From positions 1 to 64,000 of the forward strand of contig JAJGOT010000200.1 in the NCBI GenBank assembly GCA_022457155.1: a DNA stretch of 64,000 nucleotides, given 5' to 3'. A program made the position numbers and the translations under genes. This document shows, in pieces, positions 1 through 10,142 of this stretch (the stretch's first letter is position 1; the number at the start of each line of letters is the position of its first letter). Origin of the DNA: Cladopsammia gracilis (taxonomy: Eukaryota; Cnidaria; Anthozoa; Scleractinia; Dendrophylliidae). The notes beneath the pieces were generated by a model. The model saw nothing but the letters and a program-made list of their open reading frames with translations, ran no database searches and was not told the origin of the DNA.

Positions 1-1990
1 GCAAGGACGATGGTTTGGAATACCATTACTACTTGCAACGTTTGGTAGAGACCAGTAGTTCCACCGTTACAGCAAAGGCCACGGGTTTGAATTTCATTGA
101 AACCTCGGATTTACTGTTCGTCCTTTGCAACTTTTGGTAGATGCCGGTGGGGTCACCGTTAAGAGCAATGATCATGGATTTGATTCCCAATAAAGACTCG
201 ATATGTCCGAAATTATAGCAGAGGAAGTCGATTTTTCTGTTATGCTTATACAGTCATATTCCTCTTGTAGGCCAGCCTCAGGCAAATCTCCATACGATGT
301 CACAGGAAGCGTCTTTTTTGGCTGTTATGACACCTGGAACTTCCTGACCTGAATAAAAAGTATTCTCAAGAACAAGGAAGTTAGAATGCAAACCACAGTT
401 TACCTATGTCGTGATGAGCGTCTATATTCTCAGTAGCTTCAACGATATAGCAAACGGTTTGAATGCAACTAAAGTCTCACATTTTCCTCCTGTGTCTTGT
501 TTGTTTACAAACTACGTTGTTTGAAGAGTAACTTCAGAATTGTTGAGCAAGGACCGTGGTTTTGAATACCGTTACAACTTCCAACGTTTGGTAGAGACCA
601 GTAGGTACACCGTTAAAGCAAAGATCATGGGTTTGATTCCCATTAAAGACTCGATATGTCCACAATTATAGCGAAGAAAATCGATTTTTCTGTTATGCTT
701 ATACAGTCACTTACCTCTTGTAGGCCAGCCTCAGGCAAATCTCCATACGATGTCACAGGAAGCGTCTTTTTTGGCTGTTATGACACCTGGAACTTCCTGA
801 CCTGAATAAAAAGTATTCTCAAGAACAAGGAAGTTAGAATGCAAACCACAGTTTACCTATGTCGTGATGAGCGTCTCTATTCTCAGTAGCTTTAACGATA
901 TAGCAAACGGTTTGAATGCAACTAAAGTCTCACATTTTTCCTCCTGTGTTTTGTTTGTTTACAAACTACATTGTTTGAAGGTTAGCTTCAGAATTGTTGA
1001 GCAAGGACCATGGTTTTGAATACCATTACAACTTGCAACTTTTGGTAGAGCCCAGTAGGTCCACCGTTAAAGCAAAGATCATGGGTTTGATTCCCATTAA
1101 AGACTCGATATGTCCACAATTATAGCGGAGGAAATTAAATCGATTTTTCTTTTATGCTTATACAGCCACTTACCTCTTGTAGGCCTGCCTCAGGCAAATC
1201 TCCATACGATGTCACAGAAAGATTCTTTGGCTGCTATGACGTCTGGAACTTCCTGACCTGAATAAACAGTCTTCTCAAGAACAAGTTACTTAGAATGCAA
1301 GCCAGAGTGTACCTATGTTTTGATGAGCGTCTCTTGTCTCAGGAGCTTCACCGATATAGCAAACGGTTTGAATGCAACTAAAGTCTCACATTTCCTCGTT
1401 TGCTTTGTTTGTTTAAAAACTACATAGTTTGAAGAGTAACTTCAGAATTGTCGAGCAAGGACGATGGTTTGGAATACCATTACTACTTGCAACGTTTGGT
1501 AGAGACCAGTAGTTCCACCGTTACAGCAAAGGCCACGGGTTTGAATTTCATTGAAACCTCGGATTTACTGTTCGTCCTTTGCAACTTTTGGTAGATGCCG
1601 GTGGGGTCACCGTTAAGAGCAATGATCATGGATTTGATTCCCAATAAAGACTCGATATGTCCGAAATTATAGCAGAGGAAGTCGATTTTTCTGTTATGCT
1701 TATACAGTCATATTCCTCTTGTAGGCCAGCCTCAGGCAAATCTCCATACGATGTCACAGGAAGCGTCTTTTTTGGCTGTTATGACACCTGGAACTTCCTG
1801 ACCTGAATAAAAAGTATTCTCAAGAACAAGGAAGTTAGAATGCAAACCACAGTTTACCTATGTCGTGATGAGCGTCTCTATTCTCAGTAGCTTTAACGAT
1901 ATAGCAAACGGTTTGAATGCAACTAAAGTCTCACATTTTTCCTCCTGTGTTTTGTTTGTTTACAAACTACATTGTTTGCAACTTGTGGTA
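1..1990. repeat. Tandem satellite array, ~455-bp unit, with tRNA-like modules
   Basis: The phrase GAGCAAGGAC followed by a GGTTTTGAATACC-like stretch recurs at about 541, 997 and 1452, giving a unit near 455 bp. Bases 1-530 recur almost exactly 1,454 bp downstream (1455-1985), so there is a higher-order repeat. The 1-540 and 1455-1990 copies carry an extra segment of about 85 bp that contains a second diverged module. Each unit holds a tRNA-like stretch: TTGGTAGAG (D-arm/box A-like) and then ATGGGTTTGATTCCCAT (627-643, 1081-1097), a perfect 5-bp T-stem with a near-consensus T-loop. The short open frames here are by-products of the repeat. It is non-coding. Confidence 0.9.
1035..1103 (+). other. 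tRNA-like (SINE-type) module inside the satellite unit
   Basis: A TTGGTAGAGC box A-like segment lies about 40 bases before ATGGGTTTGATTCCCAT, which forms a complete T-arm (5-bp stem ATGGG/CCCAT, loop TTTGATT). The spacing is that of a tRNA. The acceptor and anticodon stems do not close convincingly, so this is a tRNA-derived sequence and not a functional tRNA. Sister copies lie at about 583-648 and, more diverged, at 45-115, 140-190 and in 1500-1645. Confidence 0.5.
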
Positions 1991-3007
1991 GAGCCTATTA
2001 GGTCCACAGTTACTCCTTTAATGCCTAACTTCGGTTACAGCCTTCGAAAATACCATTGGTGATTTTGATATTTGTTTCTTGTCGATCTTAAGAGACAACA
2101 TTCTAAAAGTGTGTTCATTGAGCCGACTGGTTGGTGTGACACCTATCGCAGCCTGAAACCCCCACAATGATTCCCGATTTCCATTGCAGTGCACCGTTGA
2201 TATGGCAACAAATGTCCAAAATCCAGCTTTTTGGTCCAAGAGCAACAACGAAAAAGTATCATCTTTTAAGATAAAAACTTGCTCAAAAAATCAAACGTTT
2301 GAGTTAACAACAAACGTTAAGGCCAGATCTTGGTATTTGGCTGGAAAATTCCTTTTCACTTTATCCGCCCGTCCTTTTTCGTCCATTTGATGAAAGCCAG
2401 TGTCGCGAACACAACCATTGCCTCGTTCATGCCCGAAACGAATTCTGGGTAATTCCGCCATAACTCGAAAAGGGAACTCTTACCATTTCTATTTCAAATA
2501 ATTATTATAAGTGTCGGGCCACCCTGTCCTACCAGCGAAATGTCACACCGATTGCAATTTTCACAAGTCAAAACTTTGCCAAATAGTCTTGGTAGGTCCT
2601 GGAATCCTTCCACAGATGGGCCAGAGAGACAACTTCACTCGTGAACCCGCCAAGCTTGCTGCAAAGCATCTTTGGCGTCCCAGTCTGCATGAAACCACCT
2701 CTCACCTCTGTTTTCATTCAGAGGCTTGCCTCTACCCACATTCCAGCTTAATGATGCCGGCCTGGGGGATTCTGCAGAGAAAACATGGCTCGAAAAACAC
2801 TTATAAAGCGAAAAACCGAGCTCATTTGAACTCATCGAAACACGAACTGTTTATCTAGGTCACGTGATGCCCAAGTTTGAGCCCAAAGTGCCTCAATACC
2901 GCACATATTTTAGTGGATACTCTATATATGGACAAACAAAGTGATGTATAGTTGTTCTCGCCAAATTACAACTGAAAAAATAACCAACATTTCGGCTTCT
3001 AAGGGTT
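1991..3007. other. Non-coding stretch between satellite pieces
   Basis: No recognisable protein, RNA gene or repeat structure was seen. The longest open frame (2511-2858, plus) has no familiar motif and looks fortuitous. Confidence 0.4.
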
Positions 3008-3260
3008 AAAACAAAGGCCATGGGCTTGAATTTCATTGAAACCTTCTCAAAAACAGGCAATTTAGCTAGAATGCAAACAAGAGTTTAACCATATTGTGAT
3101 GAGCTTCTTAAAGTAAAGGCCATGTCCTTTGTTTTCAATTTGCAACTTTTAATAGACCACAGTAGGTCCACTGTTTAAGCAAATGCCATGGGTTGAATTC
3201 CGCTTGGCCTCTGATTTGCAGCTTTTGGTTGAGCCCAGCAGGGACTCAGCAGGGTCACAG
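3008..3260. repeat. Diverged satellite remnant
   Basis: Phrases from the 1-1990 array return in degraded form: AAAGGCCATGGGCTTGAATT, GAATGCAAACAAGAGTTTA, GTGATGAGC, and GCAACTTTTAATAGA followed by GTAGGTCCACTGTT. This marks an older, eroded end of the array, separated from it by about 1 kb. Confidence 0.7.
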
Positions 3261-5150
3261 GGAGGTACGCTGAATGATGCAAAGAACGGGTTGCTGCAAG
3301 AAAACGGTACCAGATTTCGAAATGAACATTTCAATGTATTTTTAAGCTGTAGGCGATAATGAACAGGTTTTATTCTGTAAAATTTATAACGAATTTTTTG
3401 AAATAAATCAAGTTGTTCGAAATGCGTTACGCTTTATATTTGCACCCAAAAACTAAATCATTATTTCCGTCCGAACTATGGCAGCAGACGGCTGCATTCT
3501 CCGATCATAGATAGAGGATCTATCATTCTTTTATTTGGGTAAATGTCATCTTGAACGTTTTTGAACTTTAGAATATAGAATAAAGGTAGTTGCTTTGAGG
3601 GGTTATTGAACAACTGCTTTTAATCATTGATAAGTAATACTTCATCAATAAATAATTTTGCCTGTTTCTGTGTCTTCGTTTTGTCAAATCTGTCTTGCTG
3701 ATTGCTTCAATGGTTCAAAAATAAGGAAATTGAATTTCTCTAGTCTAAAAAATTTCTTCTATTAACCAGGTGAAGCAAGATATTATATTAATAGTTAATT
3801 TTAATCAACTACATTAACATGATAGAGCTGATGCTTTTGTTAATAAGCTACTAGACCCATTTTGATTGCCTTTATTATGGAATGAAGAGGTTCTTGACAT
3901 TTTTTTAGTTATGTGGAACATATCTTCAACAAAAATAACTGTTGACATATTAAATATAGATTGATAAATAAATGTCAGTGTGATATATACAAGCTATATG
4001 ATGTTTCCTTTTGTGATACTGTATTCCCATTGTCCTGGAGCAAACATTACCCTTTAGTTTCCATTTGACAGGTCATTCTTTAAGTATGGTACACCTTAAT
4101 TATATAAAAGCGATATGTGACATTTCCGTGTGATATTCCCATAGTCCCAAAGCAAACTGATCTTTCCTGAAGTTTCCCGATTATTTTGGTTGGTCATTCA
4201 AATATAAGGAAGAGATCGAGACTAAAATAATACAAATTTAATATCAACTTAAAATTATTATTTCAAAAGTATCAAGTAAATGGTACTCTCTTTACAACTT
4301 AATTCAATACCTTTCAATATGTAAACATCTCACGGTAAATAAACTTAAGCATAATAAAAAATGGAGTAAATAAAAAAAAACTTTAGCAATTCTTATGGGA
4401 CCCAAGGGAGGCGGGGGGAGGGTTTAAGGGGGAATAATCAGATAGATATAAAGTGACTGGGAGATGCAAAGTAACGTTTTGTGTTTGAAATTCTTATATC
4501 AGTTCTATTTTTTTAGGGTAGGTTTAGTTTTCATAACAAAAAATTTCCCACTGAAAGGAGACATTTGCTCCGGGCATGCGCGTTACTAAAAATGAACTAT
4601 TGCCCATGCGCAGTTGAGCTCGAACGGCCTGGGCACTAGTCCGCGCAAGTCACTAATAGAAGCCAAAATGGGCTCAGTCGAAGCATATTGCACTGAAAAA
4701 ATGGGATTTGTTTCGCTCCAACTAAATCATATTTCCCACCAAAGTGTTCACTAGATCCCAGTCTCTTCAAAACCGAGTGTGGATGTTGACATTACGCCTA
4801 TTAAAATGAGTTATACCGCTAAAAGCGATGGCTGGGCGGTTGAACTCCATACAAGCCTTTATGTGACATTGGTCACTTCAAGGTCACAAAATATCCACAT
4901 CAGATATAAAGGACCATAAAGATATGTCCCTGTCCCTATTGATGTTGCTATAACAAAGTGCATGTCCGCTAGTTTGACACAATACAATATGGCCCCTTTC
5001 CTTTCCGTTGTTCTTCTTATGTTTTGTACATGTGTTTATCTTTAAATCCACAAACATATCCTATGCAAATAATGGTTTATCCATTGCTGAATTTTAGCGG
5101 AGCACTCGCCGGGCCGAAAGCCCGGCTGCGAAGCCCCATACTCATAGAAC
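3261..5150. other. AT-rich non-coding DNA
   Basis: Nothing recognisable was found on either strand. The stretch is AT-rich up to about 4,370, then has a G-rich patch (4395-4435). There are no long frames, RNA motifs or clear inverted repeats. Confidence 0.4.
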
Positions 5151-6240
5151 CTATGCCCGTCATTTTTCATGGTCATGGCTAGCGGAATGTTTCGCGGGCG
5201 CGTGCGTGTGCCGTCCGCCGTCCGCCGTCCGCCCCTAGGTACTTGGTGCATCCCTGATTATAATGTATGGTACTTCGTGTATCTCTTATTGTAATGTATT
5301 TGGATGTATTGCAGTGTAATTTAGGGTCGGAATACAGTCAGTATCTAGGGTTGAAGCACTGATTTTAGTATTTAGGGTTAAGCAATGATTCCAGTATTTC
5401 CAGTGTATCGAAAAGGTTCTTATATATGGTCTGGGCTAGCAGCATATTATCTTATTTCTCTTAAAAATTACAGTTTTCGGCAGCTAGTCGTCGGTGGTAT
5501 AGTGGATAGTGTGCATGGAGCAGATCATACGGCCCGGGTTCGATTCCCTATTCTACTGTTGTTTTATCTTTTTATTTCTTCTGAAATAAAAACTAAGTGT
5601 TTAAGTAACAATCCGTGTAAGAAGTAGGCAATTCTCTATTCCGCTGCATTTAGCTTTCCCCACATAAGAATGTTTAGATTTTCGTACTGAGAATACGTCA
5701 ACCTACGGACAACATGGTTTTGAAATAAAATTTACTGAAACTTTATTTTAAAGCGATGTTTCTTTTGTGTTACAAGATTTCATCCAATCGTGAGACTCTA
5801 AAACAATGGCCAAGAAAGACTTCTAATTTTCCATGTTCCCCACATAGAATTTTTGTTGCATTAAAAATCACAATAGTTTTCACTAAAAGGGAATCAATTA
5901 GTAAACTAGAGCTAAATGAATGCGCTGCCTGATGAAGTTATGGTAGATTTTCATGTTTTAGCCAATGAGGTGGACGGTTTCAACAACAGCACAATTCACA
6001 CCTTTTTGCATTCCGTGCATTTGTGTTGCCTACTTCTTACACGGATTGTTACTTAAATAAAGAATAGGTAAGGGATACACCAAGTACATACCCGTCCGCC
6101 GTCCGCGTTGGCGTTGTGCACGGCTGGTTCGCGGGCGCGTATGACGTCGCAAAACATGCGCGTATGACACCACCGAACATCCAAGATGTTTATTTTTATT
6201 AGGGATTTCACGCGTCCGTCCGTCCACCCGGGATCTTATT
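5150..6240. repeat. Composite repeat with mirrored GC-rich ends
   Basis: The left flank (5190-5255) has GCGGGCGCGTG, tandem CCGTCCG units and then TACTTGGTGCATCCCT. The right part (6068-6145) has AGGGATACACCAAGTACAT, CCGTCCGCCGTCCGCG and then CGCGGGCGCGTATGACG, which reads as a mirrored counterpart. Inside, about 30 bases (5594-5625) containing CAATCCGTGTAAGAAGTAGG recur inverted at 6027-6056. This suggests two oppositely oriented copies of one short element, or a foldback element. The family is not identified. Confidence 0.5.
5485..5553 (+). other. tRNA-like sequence with pol III box A and box B
   Basis: The stretch GGTGGTATAGTGGATAGTG (5493-5511) resembles the D-arm/box A of tRNA genes, and GGTTCGATTCC (5537-5547) is an exact box B. 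The spacing is tRNA-like. The T-stem and acceptor stem pair poorly, so this is more likely a tRNA-derived SINE head or tRNA pseudogene than an active tRNA. A T-rich stretch follows. Confidence 0.5.
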
Positions 6241-6574
6241 TATTGTTAACCTCGTACGTACCGCCTTTGTCAAAACAAACAGGGCACTTCACAAACTCTT
6301 GCCACAACATTATTTGTTTTAACTGCGAACAAACCGGGCACTTAGCTTCTGATTGTCCAGAGCCTGTCATGATTATGTGACATTTGTAAGGATGAAGAAC
6401 TGACACAACCCGTCCTCGTCACTGGAAAAACCACGGAGAAAGACAAACAAGACACGCCAATTCCTGAAGCAAAGAAAACGGACCCTAGAACTCGCGAACG
6501 TTCTGAATATGACGGCGAACAACCTTCGCCGAAAAAGAGAAACACTGGACATCGGACAAACAAACATAAAACAG
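6222..6574 (+). pseudogene. Zinc-knuckle gag / LINE ORF1-like fragment
   Basis: Translation from about 6222 gives an eroded first zinc knuckle (TGHFTNSC) and then a complete CCHC knuckle, CX2CX4HX4C with residues CFNCEQTGHLASDC (6315-6356). After a shift of frame near 6365-6375 the reading continues with a CDICK motif and a charged Lys/Glu/Thr-rich tail to about 6574. There it stops where a dispersed CAAGAGGCT repeat begins. Such knuckles with a charged tail are typical of retrotransposon gag or LINE ORF1 RNA-binding proteins. No RT follows, so this is an orphan, frameshifted and truncated relic. Host CCHC proteins are a less likely alternative. Confidence 0.65.
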
Positions 6575-6687
6575 ACAAGAGGCTACCATTGTAGCCTACA
6601 CTCATGCGCTTGCATAAGCAAGTTTTATGGTTTGTTTTGAACGGGTCACGCACCCCTTCCCCCCTCAACGAATTTTGCGTGACACAC
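6575..6687 (+). repeat. Dispersed CAAGAGGCT repeat, short variant (plus)
   Basis: This starts CAAGAGGCT, forms a small hairpin with AGCC, then reads ACTCATGCGC and a GTTTTATG stretch, and ends near GCGTGACACAC. It matches the reverse complement of 25941-26054 across its whole length, and its head matches the longer copies at 7542, 42515 and 42918. It lies directly between the zinc-knuckle relic and the 5S-like sequence. Confidence 0.75.
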
Positions 6688-6780
6688 TAAAGAACACGCT
6701 AAAACACGTTTTTAAGTCGTGAATACGACTTATTGCAATTACTGGAGAAAAGTCACTCGCTCATCGTAAACTTAAGGAAC

Positions 6781-6889
6781 ACTGTTTGACATGCGCCGGT
6801 TCTCGTCTGATCACCGAAGTTAAGCCCTGTCGGGCGAGGTTAGTACTTGGATGGGTGACCGCTTGGGAATACCTCGTGTCGTTGGCTTA
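6781..6889 (+). rRNA. 5S rRNA-like sequence missing its 5' end (pseudogene or 5S-derived SINE head)
   Basis: From about 6796 the sequence follows metazoan 5S rRNA closely. CCGGTTCTCGTC, GATCACCGAAGTTAAGC, a GGGCGAGGTTAGTACTTGG stretch, GATGGGTGACCG and GGGAATACC are all in order, ending at about 6889 and followed by a run of Ts (6894-6898) fit for pol III termination. The internal control region is therefore intact. The first 20-25 bases of a normal 5S are not recognisable, so helix I cannot close. This argues for a 5S pseudogene or a SINE with a 5S-type promoter. It is a single copy here. Confidence 0.85.
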
Positions 6890-7479
6890 TCATTTTTCTT
6901 TCCTTCACTCCCTTTCATTTGTCATTTTTTTGGTTCCGTCAAGGAGCCACTTGTCCTGAGGAGGGCAAACTGAAGCCAAACGGTCATGAAAACATAGCAT
7001 ACCTTTGACGATATTCCAACGACAACGAATGGGCGACGAAGTTTGTCCGTAATTTTCATTTTCGCTAGTAAACACATTCCTTCGTGTTAGCATGTTTTAT
7101 GATTATTTCCTCAAAACTAACCAGAACACAGAGAAAATTGAATCACAAATTGATATCAACATAAATTCTCACCAAAAAATTGTAATTTCTTTTACGGTAA
7201 AGTCCCTCATCTGTAAGAAATCTGCTTCTTCGGTTTTGATCGCCCCGCACTGATAGCAGCGTATGAATTTCCTTGAAGCAAGATTCAGTTGCTGAAAGCT
7301 CTCCTTTTTCTCCACTATAGCGGCTTTGGATATTCTTTAAAGCTTTCTCTTTCCATTTTGAATATTTTAAATGCGAGTTATTAATGCGATGACACGAAAC
7401 TACGGTTTTAAAAACCAAGCACATGCCGAGCGCGGCAGCCATTTTTGTAGAATATGTTGGTGACCCGAGGACCCGGTCA
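6890..7479. other. Non-coding stretch
   Basis: No recognisable gene or repeat. An open frame on the minus strand (7143-7523) has no known motif and runs into the dispersed repeat that follows. Confidence 0.35.
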
Positions 7480-7541
7480 CTAAAATATGCGTGCATAAAT
7501 TTGCATGCAAAATCGTGACACAAAAAATAAAAATAATAAAA
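7480..7541 (+). repeat. 3' tail of a dispersed CAAGAGGCT repeat
   Basis: TAAAATATGCGTGCATAAAT, TTGCATGCAAAATCGTGACA and an A-rich (AAATA)n tail match the end of the full copy that follows directly. The head of this copy is missing, so two copies lie in tandem. Confidence 0.8.
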
Positions 7542-7997
7542 ACAAGAGGCTGCAAACAGCCTATACTCATGCGCATGCGTACGAAAATTTTATGATATAT
7601 TTTAAACATGATAAGAAGATGTCCGATATGAAGAAGAGTTACTCCTTTCATTCAGTCATCGTTCCTGCAAACTGCAATCTTTACTATTGAATGTTTTGTA
7701 ATTGAAGGCTGTACCACAATGAAGCCAGTGATTGTTCTACGTCTTATATATACCTAACGTGAACATTAGTAATGTAAGTAGGGTTGTAGGAGATGCTGTC
7801 GTGACACTTCAGTAACGCTGTTTTACCGGAAGTGGGAGTAGCCGGAAGTCACTAAACAGGAAGTCTATGAACCGGAAGTGCCAATTTAAAATATGCATGC
7901 ATAAATTTGCATGCAAAATCGTGACACAAAAAATAATAATAAAAAAAAAAAGAAAAACGGAGGGCATTTTATAACTCATGCCGCTACGCGCATGAGT
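7542..7997 (+). repeat. Dispersed CAAGAGGCT repeat, full-length copy with clustered GGAAGT motifs
   Basis: The landmarks in order are CAAGAGGCTGC with an AGCC hairpin, ACTCATGCGCATGCG, TATATATACC, four GGAAGT sites (7827-7878: ACCGGAAGT, CCGGAAGT, CAGGAAGT, ACCGGAAGTG), TTGCATGCAAAATCGTGACA, an A-rich run, AAAAACGGAG, and a terminal hairpin ACTCATGC...GCATGAGT. The same order appears at 42515-42917 and 42918-43475. It is a non-autonomous mobile repeat of unassigned class. There is no clear terminal inverted repeat, and the A-rich joints between copies would fit a SINE-like element. Confidence 0.8.
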
Positions 7998-8109
7998 AAA
8001 AAGCAAGTAACTGTCTAAATGTGATTTGGAAAAATTGCTTAGTTAAGCTTTAGCTTAAAAGTTCTTATGTAATTTTACCAGAAGAATTTTCTCCAAGTTT
8101 TTGCATTCA

Positions 8110-8445
8110 AACTAAATTTACAACTTTGAATATTATCCGTGGTTTTGGTAATGAAGCCAAACAACGCTCTGTTTTTGATTTTGCGAAAAATTCCCGTTCT
8201 GATTTTATTTGTTTACAAGAAACTCTAGCGACAAGACAAAATGCTTTAAATTCTCTGACAGCTATTATGGCGCGGTATTAAAAGTTTCTGGTTGCCCGCT
8301 CTTGGTAAACAAGGCGGCGTTGCCATTCTTGTCGCTGAAAATACTGATTTCAAATGTTTACAATGGAAAAAAGATTCTTCTGGTAGAATTGTTAGTGTTT
8401 TACTGAACTCGGCGATACGAAAATAAAATTGGTCAATACTTGTGC
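8110..8445 (+). pseudogene. LINE endonuclease domain fragment (dead)
   Basis: The translation runs through a LNIIRGFG start, an SRSDFICLQET segment carrying the catalytic Glu of the apurinic-type endonuclease, and, after a frame change near 8300, KQGGVAILVAEN and SGRIVSVLLN. These are the first motifs of a LINE ORF2 endonuclease domain. It is interrupted by frameshifts, and no RT follows. The family appears different from the L1/Tx1-like copies at 12.5 and 30.6 kb. Confidence 0.75.
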
Positions 8446-9950
8446 ACCCATTCATTCATTAATTCATTTTATTTTGCCATTAACCACATTAAAAAAATAT
8501 ATAATAATAATGATAATTAAAATAATATATTATAATTATAATAGGAACCTTCCCAGCACCCTTTGCACCAGAAAAATTTTGCATGCCAAACAACTCTGTC
8601 AATTTTGAGTGTATGAGGATACTACACCACATGCTATTTACACCTACCATAAAATACTTATTTTAAATGACGGAGTGCGATGACGTCATCAGTCACGTCA
8701 CTATGCCCCCAAGTACCTTTAAACGTTTTTTAGAAACATGGTTTGATAAATGCAAATACAGTCAACATGGCAAGGAAGGCATTCGCTTACAACATTTCGT
8801 CATGCCCGGTATGTTTCTGGATTTTCAAAATTAAGGGGGCTATATACATGAGCAAATAGGGGGTCTGGGGACTAGTATCTTTGTATACATGTATCTTTGA
8901 AAGGGTGAAATGCAAAGTTAAAAAATTTGGTATGTTGGTAGATATAAGTATAAAAATAAGCAGAAGCCATCAATGGGCTCCTGGAAGAAGTTATTTATCA
9001 ACGTCGTTAGTATGACGTCTTGGATCACGTGACCAGAACGCACGGAAGTTGACTGATTTTTGGCCCGGTTCCGGTTCCGGTTTTCTTAACTTAAATAAAT
9101 CCCCGTTTTTCCACCCAGTAAAAAAATTATGTTATTTTTGTGTATAAAAAAGGCCATTACTCCTCCTCCAGTAAAATTGAGTAAAAATAAACGAATAAAG
9201 TTTTACACGTTGGAAATCCATCCTTTCCTGATCCTGTTCAGCGACTTTTCAGTTTAAAACTTAAACAAATATGCATATAAGTGGTTTTTATCTTACTTCT
9301 TACCAATGGCGTTAGCAGTTTTTCTGTAGCACTTTTCTTTCATACCGATCAGGGGTTCTATATTCCCCCACCCCACTCCCCTCGGTCTACTTCCCCTCCC
9401 TTGCTCGGCTTTACAGGACATGGTCAGCGGGAGGACTGGTTCGAGTTTTCACGAAAACAATTTTTCATCGTGGCGTTAGTACAGAAAATTTATTTTATTT
9501 CGTTGATTCAGAGTCCTGTTTAGCGAAAAAAGGCTGGTAAATTGCTTTGCAAACTGTTCTTTTCGTGGCTAACTTACGATATAGCTTAAAGAAGTCTGGT
9601 CGCCGGTCGCGAGAAAGGACAATTAGGACAATTACAAGAAAAGGTAAGTGACTTGAGTTTTAAGCTTAAATTAAGCTTACATGAATGCAGGGCCATTTTT
9701 TACATTCATTTCTCGTTCTTTAATCCACTGCCGAGCCAAACAAGACAAACGAGCCGCTTAATATATAGACCCCACATTCCTGCACAACAAACACAACAAA
9801 GTCATCAATTATTTCTCGTTCTTTACTCCACTGCCGAACCAAAAGAGCTTGCTCATTTGGTATACGATGAAAAGTGGCTCTGCATTCTGTAGTTGCTCCT
9901 TTCGTTCAGTTCTTCCGAACTTCATTTTTATTTTATACATACTAAGATTT
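8446..9950. other. Non-coding stretch
   Basis: It starts with an AT-rich run (8455-8545). After that no gene, RNA or repeat is recognised. Short open frames (9281-9523, 9653-9892) show no motif. Confidence 0.4.
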
Positions 9951-10142
9951 AACAAATCGACCGCATTTTTCCATGGTCTATACTCTCATCGACCATAGAA
10001 ATGACGTCATAAAACGTTCAAAACTCAAATGGAACCACGAGCCGTTAGGCGAGTGGTTTCACTGCCAAGTTTTGAACATTTTATGACGTCGTTTCTATGG
10101 TCGATGAGAGTATAGACCATGGAAAAATGCGGTCGATTTGTT
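9951..10142. repeat. Near-perfect palindromic (foldback) repeat
   Basis: About 75 bases at the left (AACAAATCGACCGCATTTTT, CATGGTCTATACTCTCATCG, GAAATGACGTCAT) return as reverse complement at the right end (10068-10142), with a loop of about 40 bases. Only two or three mismatches are seen in the arms, so the palindrome is young. A diverged partial arm occurs at 10838-10866. Confidence 0.9.

Noticed and set aside
1865..2062. Small protein in the satellite
   Set aside because: The frame arises within the tandem unit and is broken by single-base differences in the sister copies. There is no motif.
5485..5553. Functional tRNA gene
   Set aside because: Box A and box B are present, but acceptor and T-stems do not pair properly and no anticodon arm forms.
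7542..7997. Helitron end (terminal hairpin)
   Set aside because: The terminal hairpin recalls Helitrons, but no TC...CTRR ends or A/T target context could be confirmed. The class is left open.
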